A stretch of DNA of 64,000 bases from Bryum argenteum. Lineage: Eukaryota > Streptophyta > Bryopsida > Bryales > Bryaceae. The notes beneath the pieces are model-generated. The model was not told the origin of the DNA. It saw only the letters and a list, made by a program, of their open reading frames with translations, and made no database searches. This document shows positions 34,155-44,345 of the stretch, piece by piece. The translations under genes were made by a program, and so were the position numbers. Position 1 is the first letter of the stretch; every line of letters begins with the position of its first letter. Where the stretch lies: assembly GCA_037043015.1 (NCBI GenBank), contig CM073322.1:9683601-9747600 (forward strand). Reading direction: 5' to 3'.

Positions 34155-34412
34155 TCAACCTCTAAAGATCCTTGATACAGAATTGTATAGATTATCAAAA
34201 AGAACTTTCTTCTACTTCAGGCAACAAAGAAACTCGATCTCAGCATTAATAAGAAGGTCTAACTGTAGGATCTTGAAGTTAACTTGACCCTTTACTCAAA
34301 TGTTAAATTTGAACCTTTAATGTTTCTCCGAGTTTGAGATTATAATGGTCAATTTTTTGCCCTGCGGGAATCCCAAAAAGCCATTTCGACTTTCTTGGAT
34401 CTTTAGGGTTAA
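34155..34412. mobile_element. Short TTAA-family MITE (258 bp)
   Basis: Left end TCAACCTCTAAAGATCC (TTAA mutated to TCAA), right end GGATCTTTAGGGTTAA. The interior is the reverse of 36557-36805 (shared AGGATCTTGAAGTTAACTTGA, GATTATAATGGTC). Confidence 0.75.
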
Positions 34413-34979
34413 GGTTTTGCAAGCTGGGAATGTTCTTCGCTTCATGGTTGATTCGCTAGCACTGATCATGCATACTTGCTAGTAGTTTTTTATTTGAATT
34501 AGTGTGTAATAGAGGTATGATTGTTCCGTAAATTTATGTTCATGTGTGGGGCTTTTTAAGTTTGTTTCTACAATATTTTTCACTTTGTTGTAAAGCACAT
34601 AGCGAATTTGCTTGCGCATGAACCTTGCTTGTGTGTGTGTACAATATGTTGTTGGTTATTAGAGGGACTCAATGAAATTGTTGTTAATATGGCTCGAGGC
34701 TATTCCGAGGACAATTCATAGATAAAGTAGATGTTGCCTATGTGTAATTGTTTTATCTTTTATATTTCTTGAGGAATCTACACCATTTTATTTGTGGTAT
34801 TAGTGATACTTTTTTTGTTTTGATACAAACTACTATCCTTCAGCTTCATCTCAACAAAGTCCCTCTTCGACAATGTCTACTATATCTCCACCTTTACATT
34901 TCGAACTTAGCCAAAGCCGCCAATTGATTAGGCAAGCTTGGCTAAAACTGCTAAAATATTAGACGTATCCAAAAATATA
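34413..34979. other. Spacer, AT-rich
   Basis: No gene or transposon end recognised. Confidence 0.35.
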
Positions 34980-35878
34980 CCTAATCTCTTAAGTCAAAAA
35001 GTGCCCAAATGCATCCTTTTAAGTCTGGTCGGCCTTTGGTTCTTCAAATTTAGTTCTCATGAAGTTGAAACCTTTTGTAAGTTGCACAATTTCCATACCT
35101 TTCGACAAAGTCCTATTGTGCTTCAAAAGTCCTTATAGTTTGAAAGATATTCACAGCCAAAGTTTGAAAATACTATTCGAAATTTGCCCAAAATCAATTA
35201 AATTGTGGTAAATTTTAAAAAATTTAACAAGAATTGGGATTTAACTTTTAATCAAATTTTAGATATTTTTTATGTGTAAATTAAATTTGAAGGCATCATC
35301 ACACCGTTTGGATCTTGCATCGAATAATTTGTAACATGCCATGATTAATTTTTCACATGCCATATTTAACGTTAAAGACTTGCTTCATATTTGAATTTCA
35401 GCATACTTTAATGTCAAGCATTTCCTTAGGTTTTATAGGTTGTTTGAGAGTAAAAATTCCATAGACATGTTCCTAACTCCCCTAGGAACAAGAATGTGAA
35501 GAGCCTCATATCAAATTTGCTACCTAAATAGTTTCTTGGGCTCTCAAAGTACTACTTATCCTTTCTCCAACAAGCAAAAAAACTATTTTTCCAACTTTGT
35601 ACATTATGATCTCACAACTCGTAAGGAATTTGAAATAAACAACCAATACTCCACATGATTTACCAACACACAAAGACACACACTGGGTCTGAAGTTGGTT
35701 GTCATGCTTCAACTAGTTGACTTTGGTATTAGATGTTAAAGATAGACATACATATGCACATACAAGTTAGGTACAAGATCTTATGGTTACATACTCAAAA
35801 TTACATCAGAAAGTTCAAAATTTGTAATTTGCATTAAAAGATGGCAGTTTTGAGGAATTTCAACTTTTGGGGGTTTAA
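34980..35878. mobile_element. TTAA-family element, subfamily A copy 2 (left end decayed)
   Basis: The right end is TTTTGGGGGTTTAA. The interior aligns with 4260-4973 and 40264-41151: CATGAAGTTGAAACCTTTTG, GATATTCACAGCCAAAGTTT, GGTACAAGATCTTA. The left start is inferred from alignment with 40264 and is accurate to about 10 bp. Confidence 0.65.
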
Positions 35879-36108
35879 TTCGAAGGATGAGAATACTTAG
35901 CATTGGCCCGGCCGCAAGGTATGATTTTCAAAGTAGAACATAATCAAACACATTTGAGGTTTTAAGCTCCTAAAACACAAGAACATTTGGGGGTTAAGTA
36001 AGAGGACGAGTGAAATAAGAAAATCTAGTAACCAGAGGGTGTTACATGCTTCCATACTAGTACATAAAAATGCATGTTTCTATGTTGCATAGAAAATACA
36101 TGTTTCCC
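35879..36108. other. TTAA-family right-end fragment and spacer
   Basis: Bases 35950-35999 (GAGGTTTTAAGCTCC... to ATTTGGGGGTTAA) match the right end at 48540-48584. The rest is unassigned. Confidence 0.5.
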
Positions 36109-36232
36109 CACTAGTGCATATGTCGTCTAAGTAGAGGGAACAAGTAGACTCAAAGTGAAGTAGAGCGTGACTAGGTCCTTTGTGCCACTTTAGGTTTACT
36201 CATTTCCTCTACTCAGACCACATATGCACTAG
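36109..36232. mobile_element. CACTA-like foldback MITE, copy 1
   Basis: 124 bp starting CACTAGTGCATATG and ending CATATGCACTAGTG, with imperfect complementarity across most of its length. No clear target duplication on this copy. Confidence 0.7.
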
Positions 36233-36304
36233 TGCCACAATTAGGCGGCGGTATTGAATGGCATTAGTTTCTTCTCTCAAACACCTATGTTTGTACCCTC
36301 GACT

Positions 36305-36435
36305 CACTAGTGCACATGTGGTTCTGAGTAGAGGAAATGAGTGAACGCGAAGTGGCTTAAAAGATCCAAGCTTGGGTCTTACAAGCCACTTCGGGTTTAC
36401 TCATTCCCTCTACTCATACCACATATGCTCCAGTG
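36305..36435. mobile_element. CACTA-like foldback MITE, copy 2
   Basis: 131 bp starting CACTAGTGCACATGTGG and ending CCACATATGCTCCAGTG, flanked by ACT on both sides (36302-36304 and 36436-36438), the 3-bp target length of CACTA elements. The arms share GAGTAGAGG(A/G)AATGAGT with copy 1, 72 bp away. Confidence 0.75.
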
Positions 36436-36556
36436 ACTTGTCAATTTTTACCATTGCACTTTCATTCGCTAATAAAATAAATTAAAAACAATACATGTTG
36501 CTATGCAATATCTACATTTTTAATATTTTATTTTTCAAGCTCGAGGCAAGTGAAAG

Positions 36557-36805
36557 TTAACTTCTAAAGATCCAAGAAACCCGAATGGGCTTTTTGGGAT
36601 TTCCGCAAGGAAATAATTCAGCCAACTTTGACCATTATAATCTCAAAATCCGAGAAAAAATAACGGTTGAAACTTGACATTGAAGTAAAGGGTCAAGTTA
36701 ACTTCAAGATCCTAATTTGTAGATTGAGTTTCTTTGGGCCTGAAGTAGAAGAAGGTTCTGTTTGATAATTTTGACAATTTTGTATCAAGGATCTTTAGGG
36801 GTTAA
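36557..36805. mobile_element. Short TTAA-family MITE (249 bp)
   Basis: Left end TTAACTTCTAAAGATCC, right end GGATCTTTAGGGGTTAA. The interior matches the reverse complement of 34155-34412. No coding capacity. Confidence 0.82.
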
Positions 36806-37785
36806 TTCCATTGGAAGAATGATAATACACCTTCATCGGCATAGCCAGAGTAGGTACTCCATGATACTTCTGTTGATCTTTCAAGGAATGATCGGTTGGG
36901 GAATCTGAAGTAGGCAAGTTTTCTAAAATGGTTAATGGCAACTCTTATATGGACAAACTAGGATATTCCTATGATATTTTATGTTGGGATTTTTGTTGTT
37001 GTACAATACAGTACAATTGTTGTACAGTCGCCATTAATAACCCATTTTTCTAAATTCATGTATTAAAAAAAGAAGTGCAAAAAAACAACTCGTGAAACTC
37101 ATGAAATTAATTATAGAAGCATTGCAAACCTCATGAGAACAATTATCGATGCTAATCTCTTGTCAATTAGGGATCTCGGCTTGATTTAGGGACGGACCAA
37201 GAGGTTCAATTTCAATTCTAACCCAAAAGTTTGCTTCCTTTTTATTATATTCCACTTAATATTAGTAACTAAAGCTAGATTGGAATAATGTAAGCCCATC
37301 GATCACGGGTGGAAAGGTGATCTTTGTATATAGGAAGACCATCTTTCCACTGCACAAGAGTTGTTATTAGTGTTAAAACATTAGTTGCAAACCAAAACAC
37401 TAAATGTCACATGTCACATGTGATGTGTTACAACACTAATTTTCAAAACATAACACTAAACGTGAGAGTATGGAATCAAGTGGAAGAATTCATTGAAATT
37501 GGTGCAATTAACGACTTTAAGAAAACACAAAAACAATTGACTGCAATGACCGCCCGAATCAATCACTAATCTTAGGCGTTGTTGAAAATAGTGCACTCTT
37601 TGACTTCTCGTAAATAATACTAATCAACAACTCTTTGTAAAGTGAATCTCAAAAACAACGCAAACGGTGTATGCATGTGCTCACAAGTGGAACCATCAGT
37701 CACCCCTGCAACACAATTTTACTCCCACACTTGTGCCACAATCTTAGCGTGTAATGTTTCCCCTTATATCAATTAATCAAGTTTT
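36806..37785. other. AT-rich spacer
   Basis: The open frame at 37324-37569 has no motif. AACACTAA words near 37430-37460 and again near 41160 and 42570 hint at one more dispersed repeat. No gene recognised. Confidence 0.35.
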
Positions 37786-38146
37786 CAAAGCACCACAAGC
37801 CTTGGTTGTTGGTTGGGGCTTATGGCCCCCAATGAGGAGGTTGTGGGTTCTATTCCCCATGCTGGAGCAGTGCTCACCACCATAGTTCACCCAACTATGG
37901 TGGAGGGTCCTTGGACTTTGTTGTATGGGTACCTCAAAGCCCTTTGGGGGAATACTATGTCAAGTGTCTTCAAGGCATTAGTAACTAGCTAGAAACTAGC
38001 ATAGTTATAGTGTTTACCCTCAAAGGGGGGGAAATAGTAATGTTCCAATTTCCCCTTGTCTGGTGGTCATCAGGTAATTAGCATTACAAATGAACACTAT
38101 ATTCACGCCAACCCCTTAGAAAGGAACCAAAGATTCTATCCATCTC
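37786..38146 (+). mobile_element. tRNA-derived SINE, full length, plus orientation
   Basis: Flanked by ATCAAGTTTT at 37776-37785 and 38147-38156, a perfect 10-bp target duplication. Head GCACCACAAGCCTTGGTTG, B-box-like GGTTCTATTCC, body CCACCCAACTATGGTGGAGG, end TTCTATCCATCTC. Confidence 0.9.
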
Positions 38147-38644
38147 ATCAAGTTTTGGCTTGTCATGTTTGTACTTTCTACAACAAAGGCTTGTCGTGTT
38201 TGTGCTTATTACAAGCAATGCTATATGACAAAAAGTACCCCCAAAACCCTAAAATACTAACAGAGATGCCGTTTTTTAGAGTGGAGAATCAAAGTGGCAC
38301 GTAGTGAATTGATTGTAAAATGGAATTAATTAATTAATTGCTTTTGCAACCACTTGCTTTTCTGAGAATGCTGTGAGGAAGCACTTTTTTCTTTGTGTCT
38401 GCCAATGAGGGACCTCAGAAGTGAGAAGCCACTCACTCATAACTTCATCAATACATTCAAAACTGCTATTATTATTACTTTTTACCCAATTAATGTATTG
38501 ATAAATTGAAACCAATACTCTTTGACCAGGGCAAAAGCATCTTGACACCAGAAGTTACCAAAATTGAATTTGTGCTTACATTCTATACAAAGACAAAAAG
38601 GTAGTGTAAGTTGCCATATAGAACAAGAGGGATACCTTATGGTA

Positions 38645-39215
38645 ATTTGGAGCAGCCCTTTGGGAGGATACTATGTCAAGTATCTTCAAGGCACTACTAA
38701 GTAGCTAGAAACTAACGTAGAAAGGAAGGAGCAGGCAGGGCTCTAGCTGCAAGTCAAGAACCTGCGGCGAGACACGAGGATAGGACCAGCTGGATGGAGG
38801 TGTTCGTACGGAAAGTATATGGGACCGGGAGCACGGCGACGGAGCGGTAGGAGCTTGCGAAGGCGGGGGAGCGAATCGCTCGGGAGTTGCGGTTGGTAGA
38901 GAACCTCCACCACTTGGTGGAGGTTGTGGATGTTTAGTGGCTGAACTAGCCTCATGGTTTAGTCTCAGAAAATCTTAAAAAGAATTTGGTTTAATTCTGC
39001 TGGGCTTCGGCTCTGGCTCTTGTATGTGTTTAACTTCAGTAAAGCATATATTGTTCAAGAAAAAAAAAAAAAAAAAAAGTGTCCACCCTTGAGAGTGGGA
39101 AGTAGTATTGTTCCAATTTCCCCTTGTCCGGTGGCCATCGGGATATTAACACTACGAACCAACACTTCATTCACGCCGGCCTCTTAGAAAGGGACCGAAG
39201 TTTCTATCTATCTTA
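38645..39215 (+). mobile_element. SINE copy split by a retrocopy insertion
   Basis: The 5' fragment 38650-38720 (AGCCCTTTGGGAGGATACTATGTCAAG to CTAGAAACTAACGTAG) and the 3' fragment 39080-39215 (GTGTCCACCCTTGAGAG to GTTTCTATCTATC) are consecutive parts of the SINE body. The tRNA-like head is absent. Confidence 0.8.
38721..39079 (+). pseudogene. Polyadenylated retrocopy (processed pseudogene or LINE 3' end) inside a SINE
   Basis: About 340 bp of GC-rich sequence ends in a run of 20 A (39060-39079), preceded by an AGTAAAGC signal-like region. The plus-strand frame that ends at TAG 38935-38937 reads SWMEVFVRKVYGTGSTATER, one in-frame stop, then ELAKAGERIARELRLVENLHH, which looks like real coding sequence of unknown family. 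The polyA, 5' truncation and GC contrast fit reverse transcription of an mRNA or a LINE. No clear target duplication is seen; a few bases of the SINE are missing at the junction. Confidence 0.65.
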
Positions 39216-40263
39216 TGTGGAGCATGGTCTCGGTAAGTGAGGTTGGTGCCGTGCCACTTTCAGCTATCAAGGAGCCGATGGCTTGCGTCCCTTTGTAGCC
39301 CTGCACTTCGTCAACTTCACACGTGATTGGTTAAGCAAGCATGGGGGTTTTGTAAGTGTATTTTTTGTGGCTATGCTATGACCAGTCCAATGATATCAAA
39401 TTGGTGTACAAACCACTTCATTTTTTGAGCCTTTCTTTCCATGTTAGTGTGGTACACTTCTTTTTACTTGACCCGCGGAGAGCCTTGGGTGTCGCATGCT
39501 ACGAGTGGTGGTATGCAAACTTTGGTTTTTGAAATTATAGAGTACCAAAATAGGGGTGAGATTAGAGCTTCATATTCAATGGTTCTTCACAACCTTATGG
39601 CTTCATTCTTCTTCTTATGCTTAGAGCCTCTCCACATGCTTGGACCGAGCTGCTTTCATTTGAGGGTGAGGGTGGCTCCTATGCAAATTCGATACACCCG
39701 ACCGGTTATTAAAAAAGCGGTTCCCTATTTTAGAATCCCCGTTTGTCAAGAAGGCTCTAGAGAAAGCAAGTCACTATGATTCTTCTTTGAAGAAAAATGT
39801 CTCCAATTTTACTTTTTTCTATTTCGATCCTTTGTTTAGGGGGCTTACTTTGGTGAGTACCTTATCTTCTAGTTGAATCAAGTGGGGAAGTTTGAAGGAA
39901 CGGTGCTCACATAAGGACGACCGGCTATCTTTCATCCCTCAAGGTGAACCTTCAAAGAAAGCGGCTCGGTTTGAGCATGGGGGAGAGTCGTTACTTGTGT
40001 TAGGAAACACAAACTCTTGTAAGGATAGTTCAACCATTTTGATTTATCTATTCTCGACACAAATAAAGGGAGATCTTATTGCAAGGCTCCAACGTGAACG
40101 ACAAAGCTTGACAAAGTCAAAGCCAAAAAATAAGAAAAAGGGAGAGAATGAATTATTTTTAAGGGAAAATTATGAAATTGGCCCTCAAAAAATCACATAT
40201 TTACCAATATGGTCCTCACTTTTTTAAAAAAATACAAAAAATAGCCCTTGAGAATACAAGAGG
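39216..40263 (+). other. Unassigned region with two coding-like open frames
   Basis: Open frames at 39441-39779 (112 aa) and 39892-40227 (111 aa, the last part reading into repeat sequence) are on the same strand, with base composition unlike the AT-rich flanks. The first contains RGEPWVSHATSGGMQT, the second SFIPQGEPSKKAARFEHGGES. I do not recognise either; an organellar insertion or a transposon gag relic are both possible. Confidence 0.3.
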
Positions 40264-40570
40264 TTAACCCCTAATGTCAAAAAAGAGCCCCAAAGGGGTC
40301 TTCTGAGGTCTCGTCACCCTTGTATTTACTATATTTAGCTCGCATGAAGTTGGTACCTTTTGCATGTTGTAGATTTTTTCCATACATTCCGAATAGTCAT
40401 TCCACGCTTCAAAATTCCTCATACTTTAGAAGATATTCATGGTCAAAGTTTGAAAACACCATTCGAAATCTGCCCAAACTGCAGTATATGCTCATTTATT
40501 CTCAAAATGACCACAATTACTTAAATTGCAAAAACTTAAGAAATTCAATTTGAGATTTTACTTTTTTCCA

Positions 40571-40613
<43 letters not shown>

Positions 40614-40893
40614 GTACACATCGTTTTAAAGCATGATCTCACTGTTCAGATCTTCAATTCATTTATTTTGCACATGCCATTTTTATTATCAAAGACCGGC
40701 CTTTGTATTTGAGTTTCAACATACCTTCATGTGAACTCAAGCATCTCTTTAGATTTTAGAGGTTGCATGAGGGTAACATTTGCCGATAGACATGTTTCTA
40801 ACTTACTCAGAAATAAAAATGTGAAGAGCCTCAATTCAAATTTACACTTAAAATTGGATTTTTTGGATTCACAAAAATCTTAAAAATCATTAT

Positions 40894-40940
<47 letters not shown>

Positions 40941-41151
40941 ACACTTTTTTCTCAACTTTGAATGTCATGAACTTATGATCTCACACTTGGTGGGGAACTT
41001 GAAGCTAAAATTTGGTACACATGTACTTGGACAAGTTACATACGGTTACATACTTCAGATAACGTCAAAAGTTGAAATTTTCACCCTCCATTGAGAGAGG
41101 GTGGTTTTGAGGCCTTTTGGCAGTTTGGGGCCTTTCGACTTTAGGGGTTAA
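40264..41151. mobile_element. TTAA-bounded TIR element, subfamily A copy 3, with opposed T38 and A44 tracts
   Basis: Left end TTAACCCCTAATGTC, right end GACTTTAGGGGTTAA. Length 888 bp. The interior matches 4260-4973 and 34980-35878. It uniquely carries a run of 38 T (40573-40610) and a run of 44 A (40896-40939), which could pair as a long hairpin arm pair. No open frame of note. Confidence 0.85.
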
Positions 41152-41441
41152 CTTTAAATCATAACACTAAATGTGAGGGTACACAAACTTTCTTGCAAGC
41201 CAAGCCGAAGAATTTCTTAGAAAGGGTGCAATTGGTGGCATGAAGAAAAAACAAGGAACATTGATTGCAACAATAGCTGCCCAAAGTGAACACTAATCTC
41301 AAGAGAGTTATTTACAAAAATTAAGTTACCTCGTGACATGAATCTCCACGTATCACTACGAATCTCCACGTATCACTAATTGACAACTCTTGTGGAGTTC
41401 CATGGACATCTCAAATCTAATAACATGCTAGACTATTTCAT
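41152..41441. other. Short spacer
   Basis: Contains a 19-bp tandem pair (ATCTCCACGTATCACTACG / ATCTCCACGTATCACTAAT, about 41342-41379). No gene. Confidence 0.45.
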
Positions 41442-41871
41442 CACCACCACAGTCCACCCAACTATGGTGAGGGGTCTCTGGACCTTGTTGTATGGGTACC
41501 TCAAAGCCCTTTGAGGGGATACTATGTCAAGTATCTTCAAGGCACTAGTAACTGCCCAGAAACTAGCATAGCTATAATGTCCACCCTCGACAAGAAAAAG
41601 TAGTATTGCTCCAATTTCCCCTTGTCTGATAGGCATCGGGATATCAACATTACGAACGGACACTTCATTCACCCCGGCCCTTTAGAATGGGACATGAGTT
41701 TCTATCTATCTATTTATCTATCTATACTATTTTTGCTCACCCCGAGAGGGGTTAGTAGTCCCATGTCATTGTTGTTATGTCCCGTTGGCATATCATCAAG
41801 GGTAGGTCGAATGGGCATTTTATTCAGGCCAACCCCACAAGGGTCTGGTGTTCTTATTTCTTTATTTATTC
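41442..41871 (+). mobile_element. Composite SINE (two subfamily 3' ends) with 13-bp target duplication
   Basis: TAGACTATTTCAT flanks it perfectly at 41429-41441 and 41872-41884. The first part (41446-41732) is the body and TCTATCTATC tail of the standard SINE without a head; the second part (41736-41871) is the GAGGGGTTAGTAGTCCC subfamily end with a TTTCTTTATTTATT tail. One outer duplication suggests the two were inserted together as a dimer. Confidence 0.8.
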
Positions 41872-42194
41872 TAGACTATTTCATAACCTTGACTGATGAA
41901 GTCTAACTTTTGAAAGTTGGAATGTTGGAGGACAGCAAGGGGATGTGACCAGAATTGGGATGTGTGAGAGAAGCAGGTGCGCAATCCCTTGTTACGGTGA
42001 GATTGATTCCATGCTGGTAGGCAGGCAAGCAGGGGAGGTGCTACCCGAATATGGAACCACTGGCGCGCCGCGCACCACCACGCTCGTACTCCGGCACCAC
42101 ATCTCACCGCCCTTTTCTCCTCGCCTCCACATCCCAACTCGTAGCCTGCAACTCTTCTAAGGGAAGGGACGCTTTACATGGGAATCGAGGCCAG

Positions 42195-42550
42195 GAAATC
42201 TCCAAGTCAATTCACTCACATTTTCAGCCCAATTGGCTCAATGAACCGCTTAAAGAACACAATAAACAAAAATTATTAAGGTGGGGGCTGATTTCCCCAT
42301 GTGTAAAGACCTTGGGACCTGTTTGTAGGAGGAAAAACAAGGCCATGGGAGCCAATTCGTGTTATTGACCACATTCCATGCTTTTGATTATTTTGTTCCC
42401 AATAAAATATTCCAGTGATTTTGTAACGGAATCAAGCAACAACCATTCTTGTATCTCCCATGCTTTTGGAGTGCGGATTGTGTCATGACTTGTCCCCCAC
42501 CTATTATAACATAATTTCAGAAAAATGGCCTTGACTCCACATGTAAAGCC
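42195..42550. repeat. Dispersed repeat, copy 2 (matches 2630-2985)
   Basis: Shares the ordered blocks listed for copy 1 (CCCCATGTGTAAAG, CCATGCTTTTGAT, TCATGACTTGTCCCCCACC, GGCCTTGACTCCACATGTAAAG) in the same orientation. Confidence 0.75.
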
Positions 42551-42599
42551 TTTCGGGCAATAGTGTTACAACACTAATCGTCAAGCCCATCACACAAAG

Positions 42600-43300
42600 T
42601 TATTGGAATTCATCTTAGAATCATGCCCATATATATATTTTTTATAAATAACTAATACTCTTTTCACATAATTGGCTTGCAAAGATAAACCATTCTTCAT
42701 GATTGAAAACCTTAACACCTAAAAATCTAAGCATTTTTTGGACTTCCAAAACCAACAAAAGTGCAATTTTCTACCACTTGGTTGAAATTGAGGTATAGTC
42801 AAATTTCTTATTGTTCTTTTGTAGTTTCAATTGTAGGATCTCAAAGCGAACTACCATCAATCCTACCATGAAAAATTTCAACCGTTGAATCTCCACCGTT
42901 TGTGAGATAATAACATTCAAGGTTGGTTGGCAAAGATTTGCTTGGGCATTACGCAAAAGACATCGTTTGCATGAGAGATGTGTAGATTGGTACCCCATAA
43001 ATATTGGTCATATTTTTTTTTTCACGGAGGTAAATAATCAAGTTGGGTATTGGCTCATGCAAAATTTTAGAGACTCATTTCTACTTTTTTGCCCTTCATG
43101 CAAATTATTTCCTCAAAGTAGCTCTCAAAACAACGACATGGAAGAATAGACATCACATTTAATATGTTCTTTTTAAAAAAATTAAAAAAATTAACAATGA
43201 GTAGGTACATTTCGGAGTTTGTGAATTTCGAGGGACTAAAAAAAAACAGAAAAAAATCCTAGATCTCAAATTTTGACAAATTTGAAACTAGAAAATTGTG
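42600..43300. mobile_element. Diverged TTAA-family sequence
   Basis: Blocks such as CATTGCAAG/ACTTCCAAAACC, TTGTAGGATCTCAAAG, TTTCAACCGTTGAATC and AGATAATAACATTCAAGG align with the left part of 48693-49626. Terminal TTAA ends are not preserved. Confidence 0.55.
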
Positions 43301-44345
43301 AAGATTTTTTATTTTTTATTTATCTTTTTCTAAATTGATTTCTGTTTTTTGCAAAATCAAATTAATAAAAACTTTGTTCACGGATTCCAGATATGGTCGT
43401 ATGGAGGTCACTGATGATCTCATCAGACCATCAAGAAATTACTGTGGGCAAGAACTGACGCGGGGTGATCTGCGCGCGGAAGAAAACAATCGGGAGAGGA
43501 AGCTCAAAGGAAAGGCACAAGATAAGGAATCCTATAGACACATTGCCGAACACATTGATCCTCCAAGGAAAAGAAAAACATAAAGAATTCAAGTACAGCA
43601 AAGCGGTACGGTACAGTGGTCTCAGTTGCAGCATAGGATTCAGGCATTCAGCGATCGGATGCTGGAGCGGTTGAGCGGCAGTTGGCAATTGCCCAGATCC
43701 GCGCAGCATTTCCAGCCTCCATGGAACGAGGGCACGAGGCCGAAGGAGCGGGAGGGAGGGAAAAGCCCTACAGGAGTACTGGAGCATTCTGCAGGGAGGG
43801 GAGTGCAGGGCAGGGCCAGGCGCTGGGGAAGTGAAACTCCAGCCATTTTCTGCTCGATACAGTGACTGGCGGCCCGTTGTCGACTCGCTGCGTCGCGTCC
43901 CGTGTGTCAGCGACAAGCGCGCTCGTCACGCCTCTTCCTGTCCTTCGATCGCCCTACTCACGAGCCCACTAGCTTAATGAATGTATGTCACTGTGTCGTT
44001 GGCTCCACTAGCTCCCCTTTCCTTTCCTTCCCTGCCCTTCTCGCATCGTGTCGGTTGATACGTGCCTTCGGACCCAGTCCTGCAGTCTCAGTACTTTTCT
44101 ACTGTACGTGCACACGCGCGCTCGCACTCTAGCTGCCAGATTCCACCACCTCGATCCCCGCATTAAACCCACAATGTGACTTTGCACGAATGTTTCTTTC
44201 GACCCTAGTGATGGCCTTTGCTGTGATCGGAATGTGGGAGACGGCGGTAGAAAGCGTCGGAACCCCACCAGTAACTTGCGATTGCGGCGGTGTTAAGGTG
44301 AAAAGCAGTTTCTGGTGACCGTGTTGTAGCTAGCTAGTTCGAGCG
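43301..44345 (+). other. Upstream region and probable 5' UTR of the USP-like gene
   Basis: GC content rises from about 43400. Several overlapping open frames on both strands (for example 43431-43916 minus) are typical of GC-rich promoter/UTR sequence and have no family match. The ATG at 44346 is preceded by GTAGCTAGCTAGTTCGAGCG. Confidence 0.4.

Noticed and set aside
39441..40227. Mitochondrial DNA insertion (NUMT) carrying a cytochrome c maturation gene
   Set aside because: The base composition suggested organellar origin, but neither frame matched any mitochondrial protein I could recall, so it is left unassigned.
43431..43916. 161-aa minus-strand frame upstream of the USP-like gene
   Set aside because: GC-rich promoter/UTR sequence with overlapping open frames on both strands; no motif.
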